Assembly (NCBI GenBank): GCA_031422295.1
Contig: JANOQM010000099.1
Span: 101,749-165,748 of the forward strand
Direction: 5' to 3'
DNA length: 64,000 bases
From: JANOMH01 sp031422295
Lineage (GTDB): Bacteria > Pseudomonadota > Alphaproteobacteria > Rhodobacterales > Rhodobacteraceae
Of this stretch, positions 43,821 to 52,709 are shown in pieces (positions within the stretch are counted from its first letter, which is position 1; the number at the start of each line of letters is the position of its first letter). Both the position numbers and the translations under genes were made by a program. Under the pieces are notes generated by a model. The model was not told the origin of the DNA. It did not search any database and saw only the letters and a list, made by a program, of their open reading frames with translations.

Positions 43821-44378
43821 ATGGACATGACAGATTTCACCACCCGCGACCGGCTGATTACCACGGCGGCCATGCTGTTCCGCCAAAAGGGCTATCATGG
43901 CACCGGACTGACCGAGGTGCTGGATGCCGCCCGCGTGCCCAAAGGATCGCTGTATCACCACTTTCCCGACGGCAAGGCCGATCTGGCAAGGGCTGCGGCT
44001 GACTGGACGGCAGTTGAGATCATGAAGATCATGGATGCGTCATTTGGTCCTGCCGCGAATTTCAACAGAGGCGCCACGACCCTGTTTTACAAAGTCGCCA
44101 AGCTGTTTGACATCACCCAGGCCGCCAATGCCTGCCCGATCTCGGCCCTGCTGTTCGACGGCCCCGAAAGCGACGGTTTCCGCGCCCATGCCGAGGCGGT
44201 TTTTGCCCGGCTGACCGGCCATGTCGCGGCCCATGCGGTTCGGCTTGGACTGCCCGAGCCTGACGCAGTCGGTCAGGCCGAAACCCTGCTGATCATGCTG
44301 GAAGGCGGCTGGACCCTGGCCCGCGCCAAACGCAGTTCTGACCTGCTGCGCCGGGTGCCGGGCCGGATGTATCAGTGA
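43821..44378 (+). CDS. TetR-family repressor (LmrA/YxaF-like)
   Basis: A 185-residue repressor. N-terminal HTH (RLITTAAMLFRQKGYHGTGL then TEVLDAARVPKGSLYHHFP) and a C-terminal ligand domain with NACPISALLFDG, the 'CP' block of the LmrA/YxaF group. Probably represses the divergent hydrolase and itself through the two TAGACC-N4-GGTCTA sites. Ligand unknown. Confidence 0.9.
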   Translation: MDMTDFTTRDRLITTAAMLFRQKGYHGTGLTEVLDAARVPKGSLYHHFPDGKADLARAAADWTAVEIMKIMDASFGPAANFNRGATTLFYKVAKLFDITQAANACPISALLFDGPESDGFRAHAEAVFARLTGHVAAHAVRLGLPEPDAVGQAETLLIMLEGGWTLARAKRSSDLLRRVPGRMYQ

Positions 44379-44380
44379 TC

Positions 44381-44409
44381 TTGCGTCGGCGCTGCCCTGC
44401 GCCTATATC
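44381..44409 (+). promoter_or_regulatory. Promoter of the SRP RNA gene
   Basis: TTGCGT at 44381-44386, a 17-base spacer and TATATC at 44404-44409. The predicted start falls at about 44416-44417, exactly where the SRP RNA stem begins. Confidence 0.6.
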
Positions 44410-44416
44410 AAGTGGT

Positions 44417-44509
44417 GAGAGGTTGGCGCGGGCAGGTGCCTCGCCAACCTGGTCAGGTCCGGAAGGAAGCAGCCACAACGAGACCCACTTGGGTCGCTGT
44501 CAGCCTCTC
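44417..44509 (+). ncRNA. ffs: Signal recognition particle RNA (4.5S)
   Basis: A hairpin RNA of about 93 bases: ends GAGAGG and CCTCTC pair, and the tip holds the universally conserved GGTCAGGTCCGGAAGGAAGC (44451-44470) with the GGAA tetraloop and asymmetric AGCAGCC loop that bind Ffh. A short T-run follows the closing stem. ffs next to dnaX-ybaB-recR is usual in alphaproteobacteria; here rsgA lies between. Confidence 0.95.
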
Positions 44510-44542
44510 GCCTTTTGAAACGCTAAATAACGGAGGTAACCC

Positions 44543-44581
44543 ATGGCCAGTGTCATCCCCCTCCGGGCCCGGGCCGCGTAA
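44543..44581 (+). CDS. Possible 12-codon leader ORF before rsgA
   Basis: ATG at 44543 preceded by CGGAGGTAACCC, an excellent ribosome site, encodes only MASVIPLRARAA then TAA. It lies 33 bases after the SRP RNA and 73 bases before the weak TTG start of rsgA. It may be a leader peptide or a vestige; no other support. Confidence 0.35.
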   Translation: MASVIPLRARAA

Positions 44582-44654
44582 CGCCGCCCCGCCCGTCCCG
44601 AAGAACCGCCTGCCTGACAGCGGGCCATTTCACTTCGTTTCAGGGCCATATCCA

Positions 44655-45683
44655 TTGACAAATCCAACACTCGCCGACCTTGGCTGGTCGGACCATTTCG
44701 CCGATCAACTGGGCGCTGACACTGTGGGCGACCCCGCCCGCGTGTCCGAAGTCACCCGCAGCAGCCTGACCGTGATGTCGGAAACCGGGCTGCATTCGGT
44801 CGTCACCGCCGATTCCACTGGACTGTATGCCGTGGGCGACTGGGTGCTGATCCTTGGCCCCCGCGCCACGCACAGACTTGACCGCACCACCGAGATCGCC
44901 CGCCGTGCGGCTGGCCCCACCGCCGACCGGCAACTGATCGCAGCCAATGTCGACACCTTGGCCATTGTCACCAGTTGCAACGATGATTTCAACGTGGCCC
45001 GACTGGAGCGCTATCTGGCCATGGCCAGTTCCGCCGGTTGCCTGCCGCTGATCGTTTTGACCAAGGCGGACCAGTCCGACGACCCGGCGGAATATGTGAA
45101 AACCGCGTCCCGATTGTCGTCCTTGGTGGTGGCCTTTGCGCTGAATGCCCATGACGCCGAGGATGTCGCCCGGTTGGGTGCCTGGTGCGGGCCGGGGCAG
45201 ACACTGGCGCTGGTGGGCTCATCCGGCGTGGGCAAGACCACCTTGCAAAATCAGCTGACCGGGATCACCGCGCTGACGCAAGATATCCGCGAAGATGATG
45301 CCAAGGGGCGGCATACGACGACATCGCGGGCGTTGAGGCCCACTTTGGCGGGTGGCTGGCTGATCGACACACCGGGCATTCGGGAATTGCAGCTGTCGGA
45401 TGCAGCCGACGGAATCGAGGCGGTGTTTTCCGATGTGACAGACTTGATCGGCCTATGCCGGTTTTCCGACTGCGCCCATGTGTCCGAACCGGGCTGCGCG
45501 GTGCAGGCCGCAATTGCGGCGGGCACGCTGGACCCTGAACGGTTGGTACGCTGGGAAAAACTGTCCCGCGAGGACAGGTTCAACAGTGAAAGCATCGCCC
45601 AACGCCACGCCCGCGCCCGCAGCTTTGGCAAGGCGTCCAAGCAGGGCAAACAGCGGATGAAACACAAACGCGGCGAGTTGTGA
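44655..45683 (+). CDS. rsgA: Small-subunit ribosome biogenesis GTPase
   Basis: A circularly permuted GTPase of 342 residues that matures the 30S subunit. OB-fold N-domain, then G4 LTKAD, G1 GSSGVGKTTL, G3 DTPGIRE, and a C-terminal zinc finger (CRFSDCAHVSEPGC). The frame extends back over the SRP RNA without an ATG; I place the start at TTG 44655 (MTNPTLADLGW), as N-termini of this family begin near LADLGW. Start remains uncertain. Confidence 0.92.
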   Translation: MTNPTLADLGWSDHFADQLGADTVGDPARVSEVTRSSLTVMSETGLHSVVTADSTGLYAVGDWVLILGPRATHRLDRTTEIARRAAGPTADRQLIAANVDTLAIVTSCNDDFNVARLERYLAMASSAGCLPLIVLTKADQSDDPAEYVKTASRLSSLVVAFALNAHDAEDVARLGAWCGPGQTLALVGSSGVGKTTLQNQLTGITALTQDIREDDAKGRHTTTSRALRPTLAGGWLIDTPGIRELQLSDAADGIEAVFSDVTDLIGLCRFSDCAHVSEPGCAVQAAIAAGTLDPERLVRWEKLSREDRFNSESIAQRHARARSFGKASKQGKQRMKHKRGEL

Positions 45684-45743
45684 TGGTGTTTGGCCTTGGC
45701 CCCGCCTAGTTTGGCGGGGCTAAACCGAATCCCCGAAAGACTG

Positions 45744-47486
45744 ATGATGACCGATACGCCCGCCTACCGCGTTCTGGCCCGGAAATACCGGCCCGAGACA
45801 TTCGCCGATCTGGTCGGGCAGGATGCAATGGTGCGCACGCTGAAGAACGCCTTTGACGCCGGGCGCATTGCGCAGGCGTTCATCATGACCGGCATTCGCG
45901 GCACCGGCAAAACCACCACGGCGCGGATCATCGCCAAGGGGATGAACTGCATCGGGCCGGATGGGACCGGCGGTCCGACGACCGAACCTTGCGGGCAATG
46001 CGAGCCTTGTCGCGCGATCATGGAGGGCCGCCATGTCGACGTGATGGAGATGGATGCGGCCAGCAATACCGGCGTCGCCAATATCCGCGAAATCATCGAT
46101 TCCGTGCATTACCGCGCCGCCAGCGCCCGTTACAAAGTCTATATCATCGACGAAGTGCATATGCTGTCGACCGGGGCCTTCAACGCCCTGCTGAAAACGC
46201 TGGAAGAACCGCCGGCCCATGTGAAATTCATCTTTGCGACCACGGAGATTCGCAAAGTGCCAGTCACTGTCCTGTCGCGCTGCCAACGCTTTGACCTGCG
46301 CCGGATCGAACCCGAGGTGATGATTGCGCTACTGCAAAAGATCGCCAAATCCGAAGGGGCGCAGATTGCCGATGACGCTCTTGCACTGATCACCCGCGCG
46401 GCGGAGGGGTCGGCCCGCGATGCGACGTCATTGCTCGACCAAGCCATTTCGCATGGCGCGGGCGAAACTACTGCCACGCAAGTCCGCGCCATGCTGGGGC
46501 TGGCCGACAGGGGCCGGGTGCTCGACCTGTTCGACATGATCCTGCGGGGCGAGGCGGCACAGGCGCTGACCGAACTGTCGACCCAATATGCCGAAGGGGC
46601 CGATCCGATGGCGGTCTTGCGCGATCTGGCCGAGATTGCGCATTGGGTGAGCGTGATCAAGATCACCCCCGATGCCGCCAATGACCCCACTATTGGCCCG
46701 GACGAACGGATGCGCGGGCTGGCGATGGCCCAAGGGCTGCCGATGCGGGTATTGGCGCGGTTCTGGCAGATGCTGCTGAAATCGCTGGAAGAAGTGGCGC
46801 TTTCCCCCAACGCGATGATGGCCGCCGAAATGGCGGTGATCCGGCTGACCCATGTGGCCGATATGCCGACGCCGGAAGAGCTGATGCGGCGGATGGGGGA
46901 TGCGCCGCAACCGCCGAGTGGCGGCCCGGCCCCGCGCCCGGCCCCGTCCGGCAATACGACGGCGATGGGCAACACCCCCGCGCCGACCCATCCCGGCCCG
47001 CGCGGACCATCGTCGCAGCTCGCTGTCGCTTTGGCCGCTGATGACAGTCTTGCCCGTTACGCTCAGTTCGACGATGTGGTCGAGTTGATCCGGCACCACC
47101 GCGATGTCAAACTGCTGGTCGAGGTCGAAACCACCCTGCGCCTTGCGCGCTATTCCCCCGGCCGGATCGAGATGGAGCCCACCGGCAATGCCGCCCCCGA
47201 TCTGGCACAACGGCTGGGCGCGCGGTTGCAACTTTGGACCGGCAACCGCTGGGCGATTTCGGTGGTGAACGAGGGCGGGGCTGCGACGATTGCCGAGGTC
47301 CGGGATGCGGCCGAGCTCGACCTTAAAGAGCGGGCAATTACTCACCCGCTGGTCATGGCGGTCATGGCCGCATTCCCCAAGGCTCGGATCACCGCGATCC
47401 GGACCGAAGCCGCCAAAGTTGGGACCGCCCTGACCGAGGCTTTGGCCGAAGTCCCTGACGAATGGGACCCGTTCGAAGAGGATTGA
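45744..47486 (+). CDS. dnaX: DNA polymerase III subunits gamma/tau
   Basis: Clamp-loader ATPase of the replisome, 580 residues. It opens YRVLARKYRPETFADLVGQD, has Walker A GIRGTGKTTTA, the four-Cys zinc site (CIGPD..CGQCEPC), Walker B IIDEVHML and sensor SRCQRF. A Pro-rich linker (about 390-435) precedes a tau-like C-terminal region. ATG at 45744 or 45747. Confidence 0.95.
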   Translation: MMTDTPAYRVLARKYRPETFADLVGQDAMVRTLKNAFDAGRIAQAFIMTGIRGTGKTTTARIIAKGMNCIGPDGTGGPTTEPCGQCEPCRAIMEGRHVDVMEMDAASNTGVANIREIIDSVHYRAASARYKVYIIDEVHMLSTGAFNALLKTLEEPPAHVKFIFATTEIRKVPVTVLSRCQRFDLRRIEPEVMIALLQKIAKSEGAQIADDALALITRAAEGSARDATSLLDQAISHGAGETTATQVRAMLGLADRGRVLDLFDMILRGEAAQALTELSTQYAEGADPMAVLRDLAEIAHWVSVIKITPDAANDPTIGPDERMRGLAMAQGLPMRVLARFWQMLLKSLEEVALSPNAMMAAEMAVIRLTHVADMPTPEELMRRMGDAPQPPSGGPAPRPAPSGNTTAMGNTPAPTHPGPRGPSSQLAVALAADDSLARYAQFDDVVELIRHHRDVKLLVEVETTLRLARYSPGRIEMEPTGNAAPDLAQRLGARLQLWTGNRWAISVVNEGGAATIAEVRDAAELDLKERAITHPLVMAVMAAFPKARITAIRTEAAKVGTALTEALAEVPDEWDPFEED

Positions 47487-47534
47487 ACGCCCGGTCAGCG
47501 GGCTGTAATCCTGTGACCAAAGAGGAGAGTATGA

Positions 47535-47888
47535 ATGCTCAAAGGATTAGGCGGGCTGAGCGGCCTTGGTGATATGGCCAAGATGATGAAAGCCGCGCAG
47601 GACATGCAGGGGAAAATGGCCCAGATGCAGGATGATCTGGCCAGTATCATCGTCGAGGGGCAATCGGGGGCCGGGTTGGTCAAGGCGACGGCCACCGCCA
47701 AGGGCGAGTTGAAATCACTGACCATTGATCCGTCGATTTTTAATGGGACTGATAAAGAAGTCGCCGAAGACCTGATCCTTGCGGCGGTTAAGGACGCACA
47801 GGCCAAGGCCGCCGACCGGGCGCAGGCGGAAATGAGCAGGCTGACCGAAGGGCTGGGCCTGCCCCCCGGCATGAAGTTGCCGTTTTGA
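47535..47888 (+). CDS. ybaB: YbaB/EbfC nucleoid-associated protein
   Basis: A 117-residue DNA-binding dimer. Typical Met-rich start MLKGLGGLSGLGDMAKMMKA, central GAGLVKATATAKGELKSL and C-terminal GLGLPPGMKLPF. Strong AAAGAGGAGAG ribosome site. Part of dnaX-ybaB-recR. Confidence 0.94.
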   Translation: MLKGLGGLSGLGDMAKMMKAAQDMQGKMAQMQDDLASIIVEGQSGAGLVKATATAKGELKSLTIDPSIFNGTDKEVAEDLILAAVKDAQAKAADRAQAEMSRLTEGLGLPPGMKLPF

Positions 47889-47958
47889 CTCAGCTCTTTG
47901 GATTTTCAGAGTTGTCAAAATACCTCCGCCGGAGGCTGCCGGCCCACCACCCGATCAG

Positions 47959-48564
47959 ATGGCCCAGACCATGACCGATGGCACCAAAGACATCGAAAAT
48001 CTGATCGACCTGATGGCGCGGCTGCCCGGCCTTGGGCCGCGGTCCGCCCGCCGCGCCGTGCTGCACCTGATCAAAAAGCGCAGCCTGCTTTTGCTGCCCT
48101 TGGCGCAGGCCATGCAAAAGGTTGGCACCTCGGCCCGCGAATGTCTGAACTGCGGCAATATCGGGACCACGGATATTTGCGACATCTGCACCAACAATAA
48201 ACGCGCGATTGGCCAGATTTGTGTGGTCGAAGATGTGGCCGATCTGTGGGCGATGGAGCGGGGGCAGGTGTTCAAAGGCCGCTATCATGTGCTGGGCGGG
48301 ACGTTATCCGCGCTGGATGCCGTCGGCCCTGATGAATTGCGCATCCCCAAACTGCTCGACCGGATTGCCGCCGAACAGGTCACTGAAGTGATTATCGCGC
48401 TCGGGGCCACGATCGACGGGCAGACCACGGCGCATTATATCGCTGATCAGTTGCCGGGGGTGACGGTGACGTCTCTGGCCCAGGGCGTACCGGTCGGCGG
48501 AGAGCTGGATTATCTGGATGATGGGACAATTGCGGCAGCACTTAAGGCGCGCCGCCCGATGTGA
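47959..48564 (+). CDS. recR: Recombination mediator protein RecR
   Basis: Gap-repair protein working with RecF/RecO. 201 residues: helix-hairpin-helix LMARLPGLGPRSARRAVLHL, zinc finger CLNCGNIGTTDICDIC, Toprim start ICVVEDVADLWAME and ALGATIDGQTTAHYIAD. ATG at 47959; an alternative at 47971. Tail to tail with trcR. Confidence 0.95.
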   Translation: MAQTMTDGTKDIENLIDLMARLPGLGPRSARRAVLHLIKKRSLLLLPLAQAMQKVGTSARECLNCGNIGTTDICDICTNNKRAIGQICVVEDVADLWAMERGQVFKGRYHVLGGTLSALDAVGPDELRIPKLLDRIAAEQVTEVIIALGATIDGQTTAHYIADQLPGVTVTSLAQGVPVGGELDYLDDGTIAAALKARRPM

Positions 48565-48607
48565 TGGCAGCGCAACTGTTTGACAGACAACCTATTGCGC
48601 CCGTGGA

Positions 48608-49393
48608 TCAGCGACGCCGTCCTTTATCGTCATCCTCATCTGCATCGTCCTGATCGGGCAGATTGAAAAAGCTGTCCGCATCCGACACGTCCAGATGTTT
48701 GTCCTCATCCTCGTCGTCGCGCGGATCATCGCCCATATCGACGATGCCGAACGTATCCAGACCGGACAGGCCCTGCGGCATTTTCGGCTCGACCGCCATG
48801 GTCAGGCTTTGCGCGGTTGAGACCAACTTGCGCCGTTCATCATCCGAAATCACCCCGCCTTCGCGCAGTTTCTTGGCATTGGCCTTTTGCACCGCGGCGT
48901 CCAGTTCGGTTTGCCGGCACAGGCCCAGTGCCACCGGATCAATTGGATCGATCGACCCGATGTTCCAATGGGTCCGCTCCCGGATCGCTTGAATTGTCGG
49001 TTTGGTGGTGCCCACGAGTTTGGAGACCTGCCCATCGGACAATTCGGGGTGGAACTTGACCAGCCACAGAATCGACGCTGGCCGATCCTGCCGTTTGGAC
49101 AGCGGGGTATAACGCGGCCCCCGGCGCTTTTCCTCGCCCACGGCAGAGGCGTTGAATTTCAGTTTCAGCACGAAATCTGGGTTCTTTTCGGCATTGGCAA
49201 TATCGGCGGCGGTCAGTTGATTGTTCGACACCGGATCAAAGCCTTTGACGCCCGTGGCCACATCGCCGTCCGCGATGCCCTGCACCTCGAGCTCGTGCAT
49301 GCCGCAGAAATCACCGATCTGCTTAAAGGTCATTGTCGAATTGTCCACCAGCCAGACGGCGGTGGCGCGGGCCATGATCGGTTTGTCGGACAT
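48608..49393 (-). CDS. DUF1013 cell-cycle regulator (TrcR-like)
   Basis: A 261-residue alphaproteobacterial regulator of the DUF1013 family, named TrcR for a cell-cycle transcriptional role in Caulobacter. Blocks: ATAVWLVDNSTMTFKQIGDF with an HTH-like helix pair, the SKRQDRPASILWLVKFHPEL segment with KLVGTTKPTIQAI (second HTH), and a very acidic C-terminal tail (DDEDEDKH...DDADEDDD). ATG at 49393 chosen; the frame to 49420 is open. Confidence 0.85.
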   Translation of the reverse strand: MSDKPIMARATAVWLVDNSTMTFKQIGDFCGMHELEVQGIADGDVATGVKGFDPVSNNQLTAADIANAEKNPDFVLKLKFNASAVGEEKRRGPRYTPLSKRQDRPASILWLVKFHPELSDGQVSKLVGTTKPTIQAIRERTHWNIGSIDPIDPVALGLCRQTELDAAVQKANAKKLREGGVISDDERRKLVSTAQSLTMAVEPKMPQGLSGLDTFGIVDMGDDPRDDEDEDKHLDVSDADSFFNLPDQDDADEDDDKGRRR

Positions 49394-49524
49394 GATTGGT
49401 CTCCAAGGTGCGTCAAACAATTCTTCCCCAACCCCTGAAATGGGGGGCCCGTCGGGCCGTCGTTCGCATTGTCGGGGAACTTCGCATCTGTATACTGTCC
49501 CTTGCCCCGATAGGAAAGATCAAA

Positions 49525-50169
49525 ATGCCGCGTGTGTTTCTGGTTCTGTTCATGCTGTTTGCGACCCCGGCACGCGCCCAAGATCGGGCGCAGGATGTGG
49601 CGGGAGAGTTCGACTATTACGTGCTGGCCCTGTCATGGTCGCCGAACTGGTGTGCGCTGGAGGGCGACGACCGCGGATCGCCGCAATGTGCGGACAGCGC
49701 CGATTTCGGCTGGGTTCTGCACGGGCTTTGGCCGCAGTACGAGGTCGGCTGGCCCGAACGCTGCCGCACTGGTTTTAGCGAACCCAGTCGCAGCCAGACC
49801 GGGGCGATCGCCGATATCATGGGCACCCCGGGGCTGGCCTGGTATCAGTGGAACAAACATGGGGTTTGCGCGGGCCTGCCGCCGGGGCAATACTACGATC
49901 TGGCCCGCGCGGCCTATGATCTGGTCATCCGCCCGCCGGTGTTTGAACGGCTGGACCGGTCGGTGAATCTGCCAGCCTCGGTGGTGGAGGACGCATTTCT
50001 GGCGGATAATCCGGGACTGCGCCGCGAACAGATCACCATCACCTGTGACGGCGGGTATATTCAAGAGGCCCGCATCTGCCTGACCCGCGATCTGGAGTTT
50101 CGCCGCTGTGGGGCCGATGTGATCCGGGATTGCACACTGGACGATGCGCAGTTTGATCCGGTCCGGTAG
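49525..50169 (+). CDS. Ribonuclease T2-family enzyme, exported
   Basis: Secreted or periplasmic RNase of 214 residues with a signal peptide (MPRVFLVLFMLFATPARAQD). Both catalytic segments are present: FGWVLHGLWPQY (CAS I) and WNKHGVCAG (CAS II), plus eight or so Cys for disulfides. AGGAAAG precedes the ATG at 49525. It degrades RNA through 2',3'-cyclic intermediates, which the CpdB-like enzyme could further process. Confidence 0.92.
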   Translation: MPRVFLVLFMLFATPARAQDRAQDVAGEFDYYVLALSWSPNWCALEGDDRGSPQCADSADFGWVLHGLWPQYEVGWPERCRTGFSEPSRSQTGAIADIMGTPGLAWYQWNKHGVCAGLPPGQYYDLARAAYDLVIRPPVFERLDRSVNLPASVVEDAFLADNPGLRREQITITCDGGYIQEARICLTRDLEFRRCGADVIRDCTLDDAQFDPVR

Positions 50170-50188
50170 GCGGGCGATAGCGCCAGCC

Positions 50189-50755
50189 CTACGACAGCAA
50201 TTCCTCGTATCCACAGATCCCCGCAAGTTCCGGCACCAGGTGCGGGGCGACGACGTTGAACCCGGCCTGAAACAGCACAGTGTCGCCCTGGCTGGCAGTT
50301 ATGGTCCACGGACCCTGCACCAGCTCATAGTCATAATCGAACTGATACAGGGTCATGGATTCACCGAAACTGCTGATTTCGCTGTAATAACTCTGGCGGG
50401 TCACAGCGCCTTCACCCATCGGCGGATGGGTGACGACGATCAGGACATCCAGCAGCACCTGATTTTTGGATTTCGACATCACCCCAAAACCCATGCCCAG
50501 AACCGCAGGCATATTGCGCCCGGCTGACACAAACGGCGGGGCGGTTTCCAGCACATTTGTTACGCCCGCAACTGTATCGGGCGCGGGGGAAGTACTGATA
50601 ACCTCGGGCGCACAAAAAATTCCGGCCCGGAATGCCGAAATCTGTGGACTGACTGCATCGACGGATTGCGCCACGGCGACATTGGCCGAGATCGCTATCA
50701 GACCAAAGGCGAGGACACGCAGAACCGGAAAAGCGGGGATAAACAAATTTTGCAT
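50189..50755 (-). CDS. Exported protein of unknown function (DUF3859-like)
   Basis: A 188-residue protein with a signal peptide ending near ANVAVAQS. The mature part has ISAFRAGIFCAP, MGFGVMSKSKN and THPPMGEGAVTRQSYYSEIS, which I associate, with low certainty, with the DUF3859 family. Two Cys. Tail to tail with the RNase T2 gene. Confidence 0.65.
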   Translation of the reverse strand: MQNLFIPAFPVLRVLAFGLIAISANVAVAQSVDAVSPQISAFRAGIFCAPEVISTSPAPDTVAGVTNVLETAPPFVSAGRNMPAVLGMGFGVMSKSKNQVLLDVLIVVTHPPMGEGAVTRQSYYSEISSFGESMTLYQFDYDYELVQGPWTITASQGDTVLFQAGFNVVAPHLVPELAGICGYEELLS

Positions 50756-50805
50756 GCCGTCATCCTGCCGGATCGGCCGGGTCTGTCAAGACACAGTGCC
50801 GGGAC

Positions 50806-52407
50806 CTAGCCGATTGCTGCGGCTTTGACCTCGTCATCAATGAACGGCACATATTTGGCAAAGTTGCGCACGAACATATCGACCAGTTTGACCGCCTGCT
50901 GGTCATAGGCCGCAGGATCGGCCCATGTCAGGCGTGGGTCCAGCAAGCCCGGATCAACCCCGTCCACCGCGACCGGCACTGCAAAGCCGAAAAACGGGTC
51001 CTTGCGGAAGGTCCGTTCACTGAGCGACCCATCAAGTGCGGCGGCCAGCAGCGCCCGCGTCGCCCGGATCGGCATGCGCTGCCCGGTGCCGTAGGCCCCG
51101 CCGGTCCAGCCGGTATTGACCAGCCAGCAGGTGGCGCCGTGCCGGGCCATCTTGTCTTGCAGCAACCGGCCATAGACCTCGGGCCGACGCGGCATGAAAG
51201 GGGCCCCGAAACAGGTGCTAAAGGTTGGTTCAGGTTCGGTCACGCCGCGTTCGGTTCCTGCGACTTTGGACGTAAAGCCGGACAGGAAATGATACATCGC
51301 CTGCGCCGGGGTCAGCCGCGCGATGGGTGGCAAAACCCCGAATGCATCACAGGTCAGCATGATGATATTCTTGGGATGCCCGCCCAGCCCGGTGTCACTG
51401 GCATTGCCTATCGCGTCCAGCGGATAGGCGCAGCGCATATTGGCGGTCAGCGAAGAATCGTCGAAGTCCAACGCCTTGGTCACCGGGTCGAACACCATGT
51501 TTTCGATCACCGTGCCAAATTTCTGGGTGGTGGCATAAATGTCGGGCTCGGCTTCGGCGGATAAAGCGATGGTTTTGGCGTAACAGCCGCCTTCAAAATT
51601 GAACATGCCCCGGTCCGACCAGCCATGTTCGTCATCGCCGATCAATATGCGCGACGGATCGGCGGATAATGTGGTTTTGCCTGTACCGGACAGGCCGAAA
51701 AATACGGCCGTGTCCACCCGGTTGCCCGGCGCGTGGTTGGCCGAGCAATGCATCGGCATGACCCCCTTGGCGGGCAAGAGGTAGTTCAGCAGGGTAAAGA
51801 CCGCCTTTTTGTTTTCGCCCGCATAAGCAGTGCCGCCGATCAGGATCAGACGTTTGTCGAAATTCAGCGCAATCACGGTTTCAGTCCGGCAACCATGTCT
51901 GGTCGGATCGGCCTTGAAACTCGGGCAGTTCAGAATGGTGTAATCGGGGCTGAAGTGGTCCAGTTCGGCAGGCTCAGGGCGGCGCAGCAGGTGCCGGATG
52001 AACAGACTGTGCCAAGCCAGTTCGGTAATCACCCGCACATCGACGCGGTGGGCCGGGTCGGCCCCGGCGTATAAATCCTGCACATGCAAACGGCCACCTT
52101 GCACATGCGCCAGCATATCGGTCTGCAACTGGTCAAAGGCGGCAGGATCCATGGGCGCATTATTGTCCCACCAGATATGCGGGTCGACCGCGGCCGTCCT
52201 GACTACGAATTTGTCGCGTGGCGAGCGGCCCGTGTGCTTGCCGGTGGTGACCAAAAGGGTACCACCCTGCCCTGGTTGCCCCTCATTCTCCGTTATGGCC
52301 GCCTGCATAAGCTCTGGCACGGATTGATTATAAAAGACCTGCGCCGCCCCGGTGATGCCTTGCGCTGCAAGGCACATATGTGGATTCACGCGACCTTGGT
52401 CCATCAT
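50806..52407 (-). CDS. pckA: Phosphoenolpyruvate carboxykinase (ATP)
   Basis: First gluconeogenic step: oxaloacetate + ATP to PEP + CO2. 533 residues. GKHTGRSPRDKF (substrate Arg), the P-loop GLSGTGKTTLS, LIGDDEHGW metal region and GFTSKVAGTERG. The ATG at 52407 has AGGAG 5 bases upstream; the frame runs to 52512 through the operator-like repeats, so later start is correct. Divergent from chvI. Confidence 0.96.
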   Translation of the reverse strand: MMDQGRVNPHMCLAAQGITGAAQVFYNQSVPELMQAAITENEGQPGQGGTLLVTTGKHTGRSPRDKFVVRTAAVDPHIWWDNNAPMDPAAFDQLQTDMLAHVQGGRLHVQDLYAGADPAHRVDVRVITELAWHSLFIRHLLRRPEPAELDHFSPDYTILNCPSFKADPTRHGCRTETVIALNFDKRLILIGGTAYAGENKKAVFTLLNYLLPAKGVMPMHCSANHAPGNRVDTAVFFGLSGTGKTTLSADPSRILIGDDEHGWSDRGMFNFEGGCYAKTIALSAEAEPDIYATTQKFGTVIENMVFDPVTKALDFDDSSLTANMRCAYPLDAIGNASDTGLGGHPKNIIMLTCDAFGVLPPIARLTPAQAMYHFLSGFTSKVAGTERGVTEPEPTFSTCFGAPFMPRRPEVYGRLLQDKMARHGATCWLVNTGWTGGAYGTGQRMPIRATRALLAAALDGSLSERTFRKDPFFGFAVPVAVDGVDPGLLDPRLTWADPAAYDQQAVKLVDMFVRNFAKYVPFIDDEVKAAAIG

Positions 52408-52709
52408 ATCGCTCCTGTTCGGGGGCGAAATATGCCCCAGTGCTTTTGGCATAACATGATGATTTCCCATGTGAAAAGGGCGTTTTCTTGTGTTAGCGCA
52501 ACCACCTTGCATGTTAGCGCCACCAAATCGTAGGCCGAACAGATGTGTGCCGTAAGGTGAGGCATTTTAGTCATTGCTTACGACTTTTCGGCGCAAATGG
52601 TCGCCGACGGCCCCGGTGATTCGCATTTAGAGTTGATTCGCCGGGCCAAAAAAGCGACATACTTGTAGAAAAGCAGGCAAAAACAACAATTGAGCAGTAA
52701 GGTGAACCC
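52408..52709. promoter_or_regulatory. 302-base pckA/chvI intergenic region with tandem operator-like repeats
   Basis: No gene seen. It holds two 14-base repeats, TGTTAGCGCAACCA (52491-52504) and TGTTAGCGCCACCA (52512-52525), 21 bases apart, i.e. two helical turns. Each is 12/14 identical to the palindrome TGTTAGCGCTAACA, with the central CG usual for LacI-family operators. PckR/CceR-type regulators are known to control pckA in alphaproteobacteria, so these are candidate sites. The half nearer chvI is AT-richer. Confidence 0.55.

Noticed and set aside
44412..44654. N-terminal extension of RsgA through the SRP RNA
   Set aside because: It would translate the conserved SRP RNA; the family N-terminus fits the TTG at 44655.
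48570..48600. Terminator between recR and trcR
   Set aside because: GCGCAA/TTGCGC arms are only 6 bp with a 19-base loop.
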